From contig NZ_CP060034.1 in assembly GCF_023208195.1 (NCBI RefSeq), positions 496,001 through 560,000 of the forward strand: DNA of 64,000 nucleotides, written 5' to 3'. The notes under the pieces were generated by a model. It saw nothing but the letters and a program-made list of their open reading frames with translations. It was not told the origin of the DNA and did no database searches. Source of the stretch: Nocardioides sp. InS609-2 (lineage in GTDB: Bacteria; Actinomycetota; Actinomycetes; Propionibacteriales; Nocardioidaceae). Shown one piece after another: positions 41,151-50,311 of this stretch. The position numbers and the translations under genes were made by a program. The first letter of the stretch is position 1; every line of letters starts with the position of its first letter.

Positions 41151-42386
41151 ATGGACGCCCTGCCCGAGCACCACGAAGACCCGCCCAAGACACTGCTGAT
41201 CACGCTGACCGGCAAGGACCGGCCGGGCGTGACCTCCTCGATCTTCTCGAGGCTCGCGGCCGCTGGTGTCGAGGTTCTCGACATCGAGCAGATCGTGCTG
41301 CGCCGCCGGCTCGTCCTCGGCGTGCTCGTCACCGCCCCGCGCGACTGGAAGAAGCTGCGCACCGTCATCGAGGAGACCGCGGCCGGGCTGGGCATGAACG
41401 TGGACGTCGACCGCGGCGTCGGCGACAACAAGGTCCGTCGCGAGGGACGATCACACGTCACGATCATCGGCTCCCCGCTCAAGGCCTCGGCGATGGCGGC
41501 CATCGCCGGCCGGATCGCCGACAGTGGCGCCAACATCGACCGCATCGAGCGGATGGCGCGCTACCCGGTCACCGCGATCGACCTCCACGTCTCCGGCACC
41601 AGCCCCGAGCAGCTGCGCACCCTGCTGGCGATCGAGGCCGCGACCCTGGGCGTCGACATCGCCGTCCAACCCGCCAACCTGATGCGCCGCGGCATGCGGC
41701 TGATCGTCATGGACGTCGACTCGACCCTCATCCAGGGCGAGGTGATCGAGATGCTCGCTGCCCACGCGGGCCATGCGGCCGAGGTCGCCCGGGTGACCGA
41801 GGCGGCGATGCGCGGCGAGCTCGACTTCGAGGCGTCCCTGCGGCAGCGCGTCAGCCTGCTCGAGGGCATCGACGCATCCGCCCTCGACGAGGTGTACGAC
41901 GCCATCGTGCTCGCGCCCGGCGCCCGGACGATGGTGCGCACCCTGCGCCGGCTCGGCTACCGGTTCGCGATCGTCTCGGGCGGGTTCAGCCAGATCACCG
42001 ACCGACTCGCCGAGGACCTCGGCATCCACTACTCGCGGGCCAACGAGCTCGAGATCGTCGACGGCAAGCTCACTGGCCGCATCATCGGCGACGTCGTCGA
42101 CCGGGCAGGCAAGGCCACGGCGCTGCGCGAGTTCGCCGAGAAGGTCGGCGTGCCGGAAGCAGCCGTCATCGCGATCGGCGACGGCGCCAACGACCTCGAC
42201 ATGCTCAACGCGGCCGGGCTCGGCATCGCCTACAACGCCAAGCCCCTTGTACGCAGCGCCGCCGACACGTCCGTGAACGTGCCCTACCTCGACGCGATCG
42301 TCTATCTGCTCGGCATCTCCCGCGAGGAGATCGAGGCAGCCGACGCCGAGTTCGGCATCGTCACGCCCGCGCCACCAGTCGCCTGA
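41151..42386 (+). CDS. serB: Phosphoserine phosphatase with N-terminal ACT domains
   Basis: A 411-residue SerB. Residues 10-180 form two ACT-type regulatory domains ('ITLTGKDRPGVTSSIFSRLA', 'SHVTIIGSPLKASAMAAIAG'), and the rest is a HAD phosphatase: 'IVMDVDSTLIQGEVIEMLA' (nucleophile Asp), 'FAIVSGGFSQITDRLAEDLG' and 'AIGDGANDLDMLNAAGLGIA'. It makes L-serine from phosphoserine and is probably inhibited by serine through the ACT domains. The ATG is at 41151; the frame upstream overlaps the VOC gene antisense. Confidence 0.95.
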   Translation: MDALPEHHEDPPKTLLITLTGKDRPGVTSSIFSRLAAAGVEVLDIEQIVLRRRLVLGVLVTAPRDWKKLRTVIEETAAGLGMNVDVDRGVGDNKVRREGRSHVTIIGSPLKASAMAAIAGRIADSGANIDRIERMARYPVTAIDLHVSGTSPEQLRTLLAIEAATLGVDIAVQPANLMRRGMRLIVMDVDSTLIQGEVIEMLAAHAGHAAEVARVTEAAMRGELDFEASLRQRVSLLEGIDASALDEVYDAIVLAPGARTMVRTLRRLGYRFAIVSGGFSQITDRLAEDLGIHYSRANELEIVDGKLTGRIIGDVVDRAGKATALREFAEKVGVPEAAVIAIGDGANDLDMLNAAGLGIAYNAKPLVRSAADTSVNVPYLDAIVYLLGISREEIEAADAEFGIVTPAPPVA

Positions 42387-42389
42387 GCT

Positions 42390-43166
42390 CTACTGCCGCC
42401 GACCGATCACGCACGTGCCGTCGACCTCGTCGTCCAGCACCACCTCGGGCACGAAGCCGCGCCAGAGCATCCGCGACGCCGTGGTGTCGGCCTGCCGGCG
42501 GCTGGTCTCGATGATCACCACGCCGGTCGGCGCGAGCAGTGGGCGGGCCGCTGCGGCCACCAGGTCCTGGAGGTTGGTGCCGTCGGGACCGCCGTCGAGC
42601 GCCTCGGCCGGCTCGTGCAGCCGGGCCTCCGAAGGCATCAGGGCGATCTCGTCGGTCGGCACGTACGGCGCGTTCGCGACGAGAACGTCGACGCGGCCGA
42701 CGTACTCGACCGGCACCGAGGCAGCCATGTCACCCACCTCGGCGTGCCCCCCGAGCGGCTCCAGGTTGAGGCGCGCGCACGCCACCGCCGCGGGGTCGTG
42801 GTCGCTCGCGAAGACGGTGGCGTCGACCCGGGCGGCCGCGATCGCGGTCGCGACGGGTGCGGCGCCACAGCACAGCTCGACCATCAGTCCGTGGCGAGGC
42901 AGGTGCGCCAGCGCCTGCTGGAGCAGGATCTCGCTGCGCCTGCGCGGCACGAACACGCCCGCCGCGACGTGGATCCGCACTCCGGCGAACTCCGCCCAGC
43001 CGAGGATGTGCTCCAGCGGCTCGCCGGCCACCCGGTCGAGCACCGCTGCCGCGAGCTCTGATCCGTCGAACTGCGCGAGCAGCAGCTCGGCCTCCTCCTC
43101 GGCGAACACCGAACCCGACTCGCGCAGCCGCGCGGCGACCTCGGAGACGCCGAGCTGGTCAGCCAC
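42390..43166 (-). CDS. HemK/PrmC-related putative protein-glutamine methyltransferase
   Basis: A 258-residue class I methyltransferase: 'GVFVPRRRSEILLQQAL', SAM motif 'MVELCCGAAPVATAIAA', 'FASDHDPAAVACARLNLEPL', and 'DVLVANAPYVPTDEIALMPS'. The catalytic NPPY of HemK/PrmC is NAPY here, as I recall for the actinobacterial PrmC-related subgroup of unknown target. It ends four bases from serB (convergent), and its start lies eight bases inside the SixA gene. Confidence 0.84.
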   Translation of the reverse strand: MADQLGVSEVAARLRESGSVFAEEEAELLLAQFDGSELAAAVLDRVAGEPLEHILGWAEFAGVRIHVAAGVFVPRRRSEILLQQALAHLPRHGLMVELCCGAAPVATAIAAARVDATVFASDHDPAAVACARLNLEPLGGHAEVGDMAASVPVEYVGRVDVLVANAPYVPTDEIALMPSEARLHEPAEALDGGPDGTNLQDLVAAAARPLLAPTGVVIIETSRRQADTTASRMLWRGFVPEVVLDDEVDGTCVIGRRQ

Positions 43167-43686
43167 GGCCGACGTGGAAGGCGGCCACCCTGGCCGAGCC
43201 GAGCTCGAGGTCGGCCCACTCGCCGTCGTACTCGAAGATCGTCAGCGCGCACGTCGGGAAGCCGCCCGCCATCTCGCTCATCGCCACCTCGTCGCCCAGG
43301 CCGTCGGAGAGCAGCTGCGCGAGGTAGCCCATCGTCGGGTTGTGGCCGATGACCAGCAGCGACCGCGCCTCACGGTCCACCAACCGCAGCAGGTCGAGGG
43401 CCGACTCCGGCCCGGCGGAGAACAACGCGGTCTCGAAGTCGGGCTCGACCGTCCAGCCGGCCGCGTCGGCGACGGTGGCCCAGGTCTCGCGGGTGCGCAC
43501 CGAGCTCGAGACGAGCACGTGGTCGGGCACGGAGTCGACAGACGCCAGCCACGCGCCGGCCTCCGCGGCGTCGGCTCGACCGCGGTCGGTGAGGGTGCGT
43601 TCCATGTCGGATGCGGCGACCTGCTCGGCTTTGGCATGACGCATGACCACCACGTGGCGTGAGGAGGGTCGGGAGTCCGTGTGCAC
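43159..43686 (-). CDS. SixA-type histidine phosphatase
   Basis: A 175-residue phosphoglycerate-mutase-like protein with the RHG-type motif 'VVVMRHAKAEQ', 'VLVSSSVRTRETWATVAD', and a second catalytic His in 'RSLLVIGHNPTMGYLA', the SixA pattern (phosphohistidine phosphatase). The start is uncertain: a GTG at 43686 is used, with an ATG at 43644 as the shorter choice. It overlaps the methyltransferase downstream by eight bases and lies divergent to the cyanophycinase. Confidence 0.84.
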   Translation of the reverse strand: MHTDSRPSSRHVVVMRHAKAEQVAASDMERTLTDRGRADAAEAGAWLASVDSVPDHVLVSSSVRTRETWATVADAAGWTVEPDFETALFSAGPESALDLLRLVDREARSLLVIGHNPTMGYLAQLLSDGLGDEVAMSEMAGGFPTCALTIFEYDGEWADLELGSARVAAFHVGRG

Positions 43687-43719
43687 GGGCTCAGTGTGAC
43701 TGCCGATAACCTCCCTGTC

Positions 43720-44709
43720 ATGCCAGAACACCCCCATGGCCCGCTGCTCATCATCGGCGGCGCCGAGGACAAGCTCCGCAAGCGCACCCTGCTCACGGAG
43801 TTCGTCACCGCCAGCGGGGGCCCGGAGGCCCGCATCGCGGTCATCCCGACCGCCTCCTCGCTCGGCGACGAGGTCACCGAGGTGTACGACGCCCTGTTCC
43901 GGAGGCTGGGCGCGGCCGACGTGGTGCCGGTGCGCCCGGAGAGCCGCGCCGACGCCACCGACCCCGACCTGGTGGCCCGGCTCGCCTCGGCGACCGGCAT
44001 CTTCATGACGGGCGGCAACCAGCTCAAGCTGTCCGCGATCATCTGCGGCACCCCGCTCGGTGACGCGATCGTGGAGGCTCACCAACGGGGTGTCGTGGTC
44101 GCCGGCACATCGGCAGGCGCCAGCATCCAGTCGTCGCACATGGTCGCCTTCGGCGTGGGCGGGTCGACCCCAAAGCAGCGGATGACCCAGGTGGCCGCCG
44201 GCCTCGGGCTGGTCCAGTCGACCGTGATCGACCAGCACTTCGACCAGCGCAACCGCTACGGTCGGCTGCTGATGATCGTCAGCCAGTCGCCGCAGCTCCT
44301 CGGCATCGGAATCGACGAGGACACCGCCGCCATCGTGACGTTCGAGGGCGGCCGTGAGCTGCTACGCGTGGCCGGTCGCGGGGCCGTGACGATCTTCGAT
44401 GGATCACACATGGTGACCAACGCCTACGAGGCCAAGCGTTCGTCGCCCTTGCTCGCCAGCGGCGTCGTACTCCACATCCTGCCCGCGGGCCAGGCGTTCG
44501 ACCTGACCAACCGGCAGCTGGTGCCCTATGCACTTGAGGTGGCGCCCGAGGACGCCGCCGAGATCGCCGAGGCCCAGCAAGACATGCGACAGCTCGCCCG
44601 TGACATTGCGGCAGCGGACCGGTCGCCGCAGGCGCTTCGGGCACGACTCGCCCGCAAGCGCCCGTCTGCCCGTACGTCCCCCACCTCCCCGGACGGAGAC
44701 AACGCATGA
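43720..44709 (+). CDS. cphB: Cyanophycinase
   Basis: A 329-residue peptidase S51: 'GPLLIIGGAEDKLRKRTLLT', 'RIAVIPTASSLGDEV', 'GIFMTGGNQLKLSAIICGTP', nucleophile Ser in 'VVAGTSAGASIQSSHMVAFG', and 'GLVQSTVIDQHFDQRNRYGR'. It degrades the Asp-Arg polymer cyanophycin to dipeptides inside the cell. The start is taken as the ATG at 43720 (MPEHPHGPLL); no good ribosome site is visible, so translation may be leaderless. Its stop overlaps the cphA ATG (ATGA). Confidence 0.93.
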   Translation: MPEHPHGPLLIIGGAEDKLRKRTLLTEFVTASGGPEARIAVIPTASSLGDEVTEVYDALFRRLGAADVVPVRPESRADATDPDLVARLASATGIFMTGGNQLKLSAIICGTPLGDAIVEAHQRGVVVAGTSAGASIQSSHMVAFGVGGSTPKQRMTQVAAGLGLVQSTVIDQHFDQRNRYGRLLMIVSQSPQLLGIGIDEDTAAIVTFEGGRELLRVAGRGAVTIFDGSHMVTNAYEAKRSSPLLASGVVLHILPAGQAFDLTNRQLVPYALEVAPEDAAEIAEAQQDMRQLARDIAAADRSPQALRARLARKRPSARTSPTSPDGDNA

Positions 44710-47480
44710 GCGAGCGCCCCACACCCGACCTGCGGATCGTCGAGACCCGCGTCTACCGCGGCGCCAACGTGTGGTCCTACGACAAGGCCATCCACCTGGT
44801 CGTCGACCTCGGCTCGCTCGAGCAGTTCCCGACCAACACCCTGCCGGGGTTCACCGACGAGCTCCTTTCCAAGCTGCCCGGGCTGCGCGAGCACTCCTGC
44901 TCCCGCGGTCGCCGTGGCGGCTTCGTCGAGCGGCTCAACGAGGGCACCTGGCTGGGCCACGTCGCCGAGCACGTCGCGCTCTCGCTCCAGCAGGTCGTCG
45001 GCCACGACATCCGCCGCGGCAAGACCCGCCAGGTCAAGGGCCAGACCGGTGTCTACAACGTCGTCTACGGCTACGTCGACGAGCAGGTGGGGCTGCTGTC
45101 CGGCAAGCTCGCCGTACGACTGGTCAACCACCTCGTCCAGGGCGACCCCGACCTCGACTGGGAGTCCGAGCTCGAGAACTTCATCCTCAAGGCCGAGCGG
45201 TCGGCGTTCGGCCCGTCGACGCAGGCGATCCTCGACGAGGCCGTGTCGCGCGACATTCCGTGGATCCGTCTCAACCCGCACTCGCTGGTGCAGCTCGGCC
45301 AGGGCGTCCACGCCAAGCGCATCCGCGCCACGATGACCTCCAACACGTCGTCGATCGCGGTCGACGTCGCCTCCGACAAGGATCTCACCACCAAGCTGCT
45401 GGGCGCGGCCGGTCTCCCGGTGCCCAAGCAGGACTCCGTGCGTACGGCGGACCAGGCCGTCACGGTCGCCCGCCGGATCGGCTGGCCGGTCGTGGTCAAG
45501 CCGCTCGACGGCAACCACGGTCGCGGCGTCTGCCTGAACCTGACGAGCGACCACGACGTACGCGAGGCGTTCGAGATCGCCAAGGATCAGTCGCGTCGCG
45601 GCTCCGTGATCGTCGAGTCGTTCGTGACCGGCAAGGACTACCGCTGCCTGATCATCAACGGCCGCATGGAGGCGATTGCCGAGCGAGTTCCCGCCCACGT
45701 CATCGGCGACGGCACCGCCACGGTCGAGCAGCTGGTCGAGCTGACCAACGCCGACCCGCGGCGCGGTGTCGGTCACGAGAAGGTGCTCACCCGCATCAAG
45801 GTCGACGACGCCGCGATCGAGGTGCTCGTCGGCCAGGGGCACAAGCTGGACTCGGTTCCCGACCGGGGCGAGATGGTCAAGCTCGCGCTGACCGGCAACA
45901 TGTCGACCGGCGGCATCTCCATCGACCGCACGTTCGAGGCGCACCCCGAGAACATCGAGATCGCCGAGGAAGCCGCGCGGATGATCGGCCTCGACATCGC
46001 CGGCATCGACTTCATCTGTCCCGACATCACCGAGCCCGTGCGTGAGACCGGCGGCGCGATCTGCGAGGTCAACGCCGCCCCGGGCTTCCGGATGCACACG
46101 CACCCGACCATCGGTGAGCCGCAGTTCATCTCCAAGCCGGTCGTCGACATGCTCTTCCCGCCGGGCGCCCAGAGCCGGATCCCGATCGTGGCCGTCACCG
46201 GCACCAATGGCAAGACCACCACCAGCCGGATGATCAGCCACATCTTCAAAGGCATGGGCCGGAAGGTCGGCATGACCTCGACAGACGGTGTCGTGATCGA
46301 CGAGCGGCTGATCATCAAGGCCGATGCCTCCGGTCCGCGCAGCGCGCGGATGGTCCTCCAGAACCCCCGCGTCGACTTCGCGGTCTTCGAGGTCGCTCGT
46401 GGCGGCATCCTGCGCGAGGGTCTCGGCTATGAGCGCAACGACGTTGCCGTCGTACTCAACGTGCAGCCCGACCACCTCGGCCTCCGTGGCATCGACACCA
46501 TCGAGCAGCTCGCCGACGTGAAGGCCGTGCTGGTCGAGGCGGTGCCGCGCGACGGGCATGCCGTGCTCAATGCGGACGACCCGCTGGTGCGCGAGATGCG
46601 CCGGCGGTGCTCGGGCCAGGTCGTGTGGTTCTCCATGGAGGAGCCGGGCTCCGAGGTGCGCGAGATGATCGAGGCGCACTGCCGCCGCGGCGGGAAGGCG
46701 CTCGTGCTCAACCCGTCCGACCGCGGCGAGATGATCGTCGTCAAGCACGGCCGCCGCGAGATGCAGCTGGCGTGGACGCACCTGCTGCCCGCGACGTTCA
46801 GTGGCCGGGCCCGGATGAACGTGCAGAACGCACTCGGCGCTGCTGCTGCGGCCTTCGCTGCCGGTGCACCGCTGCACGACATCCGTCAGGGCCTGCGCAC
46901 CTTCTCGACCAACTACTACTTGTCCCCCGGGCGCCTCAACGAGGTCGAGGTCAGCGGCGTCAACGTGATCGTCGACTACTGCCACAACGCCCCCGGCATG
47001 AAGGCGCTCGGCGACTTCGTCGACCGCCTCGGCGAGTCGCTCGAGTCCTCGCACGACCTGGCCCGCCCCTCCCGCATCGGCATCATCGCCACGGCCGGCG
47101 ACCGGCGCGACGAGGACATGACCGAGCTCGGCACCATCGCCGCCCAGCACTTCGACGTGGTCATCGTCCGTGAGGACGAGGCGCTGCGCGGTCGCAAGCG
47201 CGGCGACATCGCTGCCCTGGTCACCGAGGGCGTCAAGGCCGCCATGGCCGAGGGCAGCCGCTGCAAGCAGGTGGAGACGGTGCTCGACGAGATCAAGGCC
47301 GTACGCCGCGCGATGAGCCGCGCCAACAAGGGCGACCTGGTCGTCGTCTGCGTCGACAAGCACGGCCAGGTGATGTCGGAGCTGGAGAACTGGTCGAAGA
47401 CCGCCCAGGCCGGGTCGGGCGCCTCCGACGAGAACCCCACCGCCGACCCCGACTACGTCCCCGCTGGAAACGATGCGTGA
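44706..47480 (+). CDS. cphA: Cyanophycin synthetase
   Basis: A 924-residue three-part enzyme. The N-terminal domain ('IVETRVYRGANVWSYDKAIH') spans about 1-160. An ATP-grasp domain (about 215-475; 'WPVVVKPLDGNHGRGVCLNL', 'GAICEVNAAPGFRMHTHP') adds Asp to the chain. A Mur-ligase-like domain (about 490-880; 'VAVTGTNGKTTTSRMIS', 'FEVARGGILREGLGYERNDV', 'IVDYCHNAPGMKALGDFVD') adds the Arg side chains. It makes a nitrogen and carbon storage polymer and is coupled to its own degrading enzyme upstream. Confidence 0.95.
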   Translation: MSERPTPDLRIVETRVYRGANVWSYDKAIHLVVDLGSLEQFPTNTLPGFTDELLSKLPGLREHSCSRGRRGGFVERLNEGTWLGHVAEHVALSLQQVVGHDIRRGKTRQVKGQTGVYNVVYGYVDEQVGLLSGKLAVRLVNHLVQGDPDLDWESELENFILKAERSAFGPSTQAILDEAVSRDIPWIRLNPHSLVQLGQGVHAKRIRATMTSNTSSIAVDVASDKDLTTKLLGAAGLPVPKQDSVRTADQAVTVARRIGWPVVVKPLDGNHGRGVCLNLTSDHDVREAFEIAKDQSRRGSVIVESFVTGKDYRCLIINGRMEAIAERVPAHVIGDGTATVEQLVELTNADPRRGVGHEKVLTRIKVDDAAIEVLVGQGHKLDSVPDRGEMVKLALTGNMSTGGISIDRTFEAHPENIEIAEEAARMIGLDIAGIDFICPDITEPVRETGGAICEVNAAPGFRMHTHPTIGEPQFISKPVVDMLFPPGAQSRIPIVAVTGTNGKTTTSRMISHIFKGMGRKVGMTSTDGVVIDERLIIKADASGPRSARMVLQNPRVDFAVFEVARGGILREGLGYERNDVAVVLNVQPDHLGLRGIDTIEQLADVKAVLVEAVPRDGHAVLNADDPLVREMRRRCSGQVVWFSMEEPGSEVREMIEAHCRRGGKALVLNPSDRGEMIVVKHGRREMQLAWTHLLPATFSGRARMNVQNALGAAAAAFAAGAPLHDIRQGLRTFSTNYYLSPGRLNEVEVSGVNVIVDYCHNAPGMKALGDFVDRLGESLESSHDLARPSRIGIIATAGDRRDEDMTELGTIAAQHFDVVIVREDEALRGRKRGDIAALVTEGVKAAMAEGSRCKQVETVLDEIKAVRRAMSRANKGDLVVVCVDKHGQVMSELENWSKTAQAGSGASDENPTADPDYVPAGNDA

Positions 47481-47529
47481 AGCCGTCGGGGGCGGGCACG
47501 GTGCGGCGCACCGGCACCTGCGTGCCCAG

Positions 47530-48480
47530 CCCTGCTGGGACCTGTACGACTTCTCAGAGGGTTGAGGGTTCGAGATCGGCCCGCTCGACGCACCGCTCGT
47601 CCGACGCGACGAGGCCGACGTACGCTACGTCGACCTCTACACCACCGGGCAGCTGAGGCATCGCTACGTCGACAACCCGGACGTCATCAACGACGAGATC
47701 CAGGACGTCGACTTCTCACTCATCGAGGACGACGGCACGACGCACACGCTCGGCGAGGCACTCGCCCCGGCGGCCCGTACGCCTGGGGCATCGCGTCCCA
47801 CGTCATCGAGCACATCCCCGACCTGGTCGGCTGGCTGGCCCAGCTGGCCGACGTGGTCGCCGACGACGGCGTGCTGGTGCTCGCCGTACCCGACAAGGGC
47901 TACGGCTTCGATGCCCACCGGCCGCTGACGACGGTCGGCCAGATCCTGGCCGCGCACGAAGAGGGCCATACCCGGCCTGGTGTGCGATCGGTGTAGGACG
48001 CCAACAGCACTGCCATCGTCGTTCAACACGGCGCACCTGTGGAACGGCGACCGGCCGCCCGGCTATGCCGCCCGCGGCTACGACGAGGCCTACGTGCGGA
48101 GCAGGCTCGAGATGACGCGGCGAGGCGACTACGTCGACAGCCACGTCTGGGTGCTCACGCCCGACTCGCTGGTCGAGCAGCTGCACGAGCTGCGCAAACT
48201 CGGCCTCATCGAGTGGTACGTCGACCGGCTGGTGCCGACGGCTCCCAACGAGCTGGAGTTCCGTGAGCGCCTGCGACGCATCCCGCGTGGCGCCGATCTC
48301 CGCGCCGACATCCCCGACGAGGTCCCGCTCCCCCCACGACATGCCCGGCTGGCTGCACGACGAGCACGCCACTCGCGCGGCGCTCGCCAGGGCCGAGCGC
48401 GACGAGGCCCTGCGCCGGCTCGAGCCGATGCAGAGCGAGCTGCGCCGGGTGCGCCGCGCTGCGTCCGGCTCGGGTCGTGC
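47530..48480 (+). pseudogene. Decayed SAM-dependent methyltransferase gene
   Basis: Pieces of one methyltransferase lie in successive frames: 'CWDLYDFSEG', a TGA at 47563, then 'GFEIGPLDAPLVRRDEADVR' and 'VDNPDVINDEIQDVDFSLIE' (to about 47780). Next, in another frame, come 'YAWGIASHVIEHIPDLVGWL' and 'VLVLAVPDKGYGFDAHRPLT' (to 47996). A new frame gives 'TAHLWNGDRPPGYAARGYDE' and 'SHVWVLTPDSLVEQLHELRK', and after a last shift near 48330 'HDMPGWLHDEHATRAALARA'. Complete homologues read these in one frame. At least one stop and three frameshifts make it non-functional. It lies between cphA and the cphA-like gene. Confidence 0.8.
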
Positions 48481-48496
48481 GGCGACTCATACGTCG

Positions 48497-50197
48497 TTAG
48501 ACCGCCGTCGCGACGCGCACCTTCGCGGCCAGCGCTTCCGGGCTGTCGGCGGTGCCGCCGTGCTCGGTGATCCAGTCGTAGCACTCCTGCCGCTCGGCGT
48601 GGCACATCAACCCGACCACGTCGCCCGGCTCGGCCTGCGCGACCATCGCGGCCAAGCACTCGACCTCGGTCGGCCAGGACTCGATCTCGGTCACACCGAC
48701 CCGGGCGGCGCCGGTGCGAAGCAGACCGTCGAGCTCCTCGGTGCTGCGGCCCCGGAGGTAGCGCTCCTTGTGCCCGATGACCGCCACGTCGCTGTCCCGG
48801 GCGCCGATCTCGCCGAGCATCTCGATCAGGTCGTCGGTGCGGTCACCCACCGCGCCGAGCCCGAGGATGAGCCGGCGACCGGAACCTCGGACGCCGTTCA
48901 TGATCTCGAGCATCGCCTCGAGGCTGGCCTCGTTGTGGGCGAGGTCCATGACCACGGACACGACACCGCCCGTCACGGGGACGGTGAAGAAGTTCATCCG
49001 GCCCGGGTTGTGCTCGGCGTCGGGACGGAAGGTCCGGAGCCCCTCGACGACGACGTCACGCGGGATGCCGATCGCCAGCGACGCCGACGCCGCGGCCAGC
49101 GAGTTCTCGACATTGAAGCGCGAGAGACCAGCAAGGGTCATCGGCACGTCGACCAGCTCGATCAGCGGGTCGGGGTCGGCGCCGGGCCGCAGCACGCACA
49201 GCCAGCCGTCGATCACGGTCGTCGCCCGGCCGCCGTCGTTAAGCACCTCGCGTACGCCGGGCGAGTCGGGGTCGCGGGAGAACACCCACGGCGTGGCCAC
49301 GATCACCGACCTCATCGCATAGACCCGTGGGTCGTCGGCGTTGAGCACGGCCCAGCCCTGCTTGCGGGTGATGCGCGGCACGACGGCCTTGACCTCGGCG
49401 AGCTGGTCGACGGTGTCGATGCCCTGGAGACCCAGGTGGTCGGCGGTCACGTTGGTGACCACGGAGACGTCGTTGCGGGTGAGGCCGATGCCCTTCAGCA
49501 GGATGCCACCGCGTGCGGTCTCGGTGACCGCGAGCTGCACGTTCTCGTGCGCCAGGACCCGCCCCGCACCACTCGGGCCGGAGTAGTCACCGGCCTCGAT
49601 CAGCTCGCCGTCGACGTAGATGCCGTCGGTGTTCGACCAGCCGACGAGCATCCCGTTGGTCCGCGCGATGTGCGCGATCATCCGGCTTGTCGTGGTCTTG
49701 CCATTGGTGCCGGTCACCGCGACCACGGGCACCCGCGGGGTGATCGTGTGCGGCGCCGCGCCACGAGGCGACTCCGCCACCCGGACCGCCGCCTCGCTGA
49801 CCACGGCATCGAGGTCGCTGCTGGGCAGGTGGTCGATCACGTCGGCGACGGCCAGGCCCATCGCCTGGGCACGGTCCCGGTTGCGCCACGGGAACGCCAC
49901 GACGACCTGGTTTGCGTCACTGGTCGATCGCACGCGTACGGCGAGCCGCGCCGTACCCGACTCGGCAGCGATGGCCCGCACCAGCCGCTCGACGGCACGC
50001 AGTGCGAACCGTTGCCGGAACCCCGTCTCGGGCTCCCCCGGCCGGGCGTTCTTGAGGCCGATGCGGCGCGCGAACCGGATGGCCCGGTCGGTGGGGGCGG
50101 TGGCGATCGCACCGATGTCGAGGGTCAGCTTGATCGCGGCCCTCGGGAAGTAGAGGTTTGGCCCCTCCAGGACGCGGAGTTCGACGAGTGAGGTCAC
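48497..50197 (-). CDS. Cyanophycin-synthetase-like Mur ligase lacking the ATP-grasp domain
   Basis: A 566-residue protein homologous to both ends of CphA. The first 150 residues ('VELRVLEGPNLYFPRAAIKL') match the CphA N-terminal domain. Residues about 155-540 match its Mur-ligase domain ('VAVTGTNGKTTTSRMIAHIA', 'TETARGGILLKGIGLTRNDV', 'VMDLAHNEASLEAMLEIMNG'). The central ATP-grasp domain is absent, with no sign of a deletion scar. It might add a side chain to an existing backbone or act on a different peptide. It faces cphA across the decayed methyltransferase gene. Confidence 0.85.
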   Translation of the reverse strand: MTSLVELRVLEGPNLYFPRAAIKLTLDIGAIATAPTDRAIRFARRIGLKNARPGEPETGFRQRFALRAVERLVRAIAAESGTARLAVRVRSTSDANQVVVAFPWRNRDRAQAMGLAVADVIDHLPSSDLDAVVSEAAVRVAESPRGAAPHTITPRVPVVAVTGTNGKTTTSRMIAHIARTNGMLVGWSNTDGIYVDGELIEAGDYSGPSGAGRVLAHENVQLAVTETARGGILLKGIGLTRNDVSVVTNVTADHLGLQGIDTVDQLAEVKAVVPRITRKQGWAVLNADDPRVYAMRSVIVATPWVFSRDPDSPGVREVLNDGGRATTVIDGWLCVLRPGADPDPLIELVDVPMTLAGLSRFNVENSLAAASASLAIGIPRDVVVEGLRTFRPDAEHNPGRMNFFTVPVTGGVVSVVMDLAHNEASLEAMLEIMNGVRGSGRRLILGLGAVGDRTDDLIEMLGEIGARDSDVAVIGHKERYLRGRSTEELDGLLRTGAARVGVTEIESWPTEVECLAAMVAQAEPGDVVGLMCHAERQECYDWITEHGGTADSPEALAAKVRVATAV

Positions 50198-50311
50198 GGC
50201 CGCACGCTATCGAGATCCGCCCGGTGATGCGCGCAGCGGTGCCTGCCGACTGCCAGCCACCGCGATACAGCGCGGACTGACGCCTCCCAGACCGATGCGA
50301 GGAGCCGCCGC

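Noticed and set aside
42661..42730. NAPY instead of NPPY in the HemK-like methyltransferase as a sign of inactivation
   Set aside because: The change is, as I recall, usual in the PrmC-related actinobacterial subgroup, so it is not evidence of decay.
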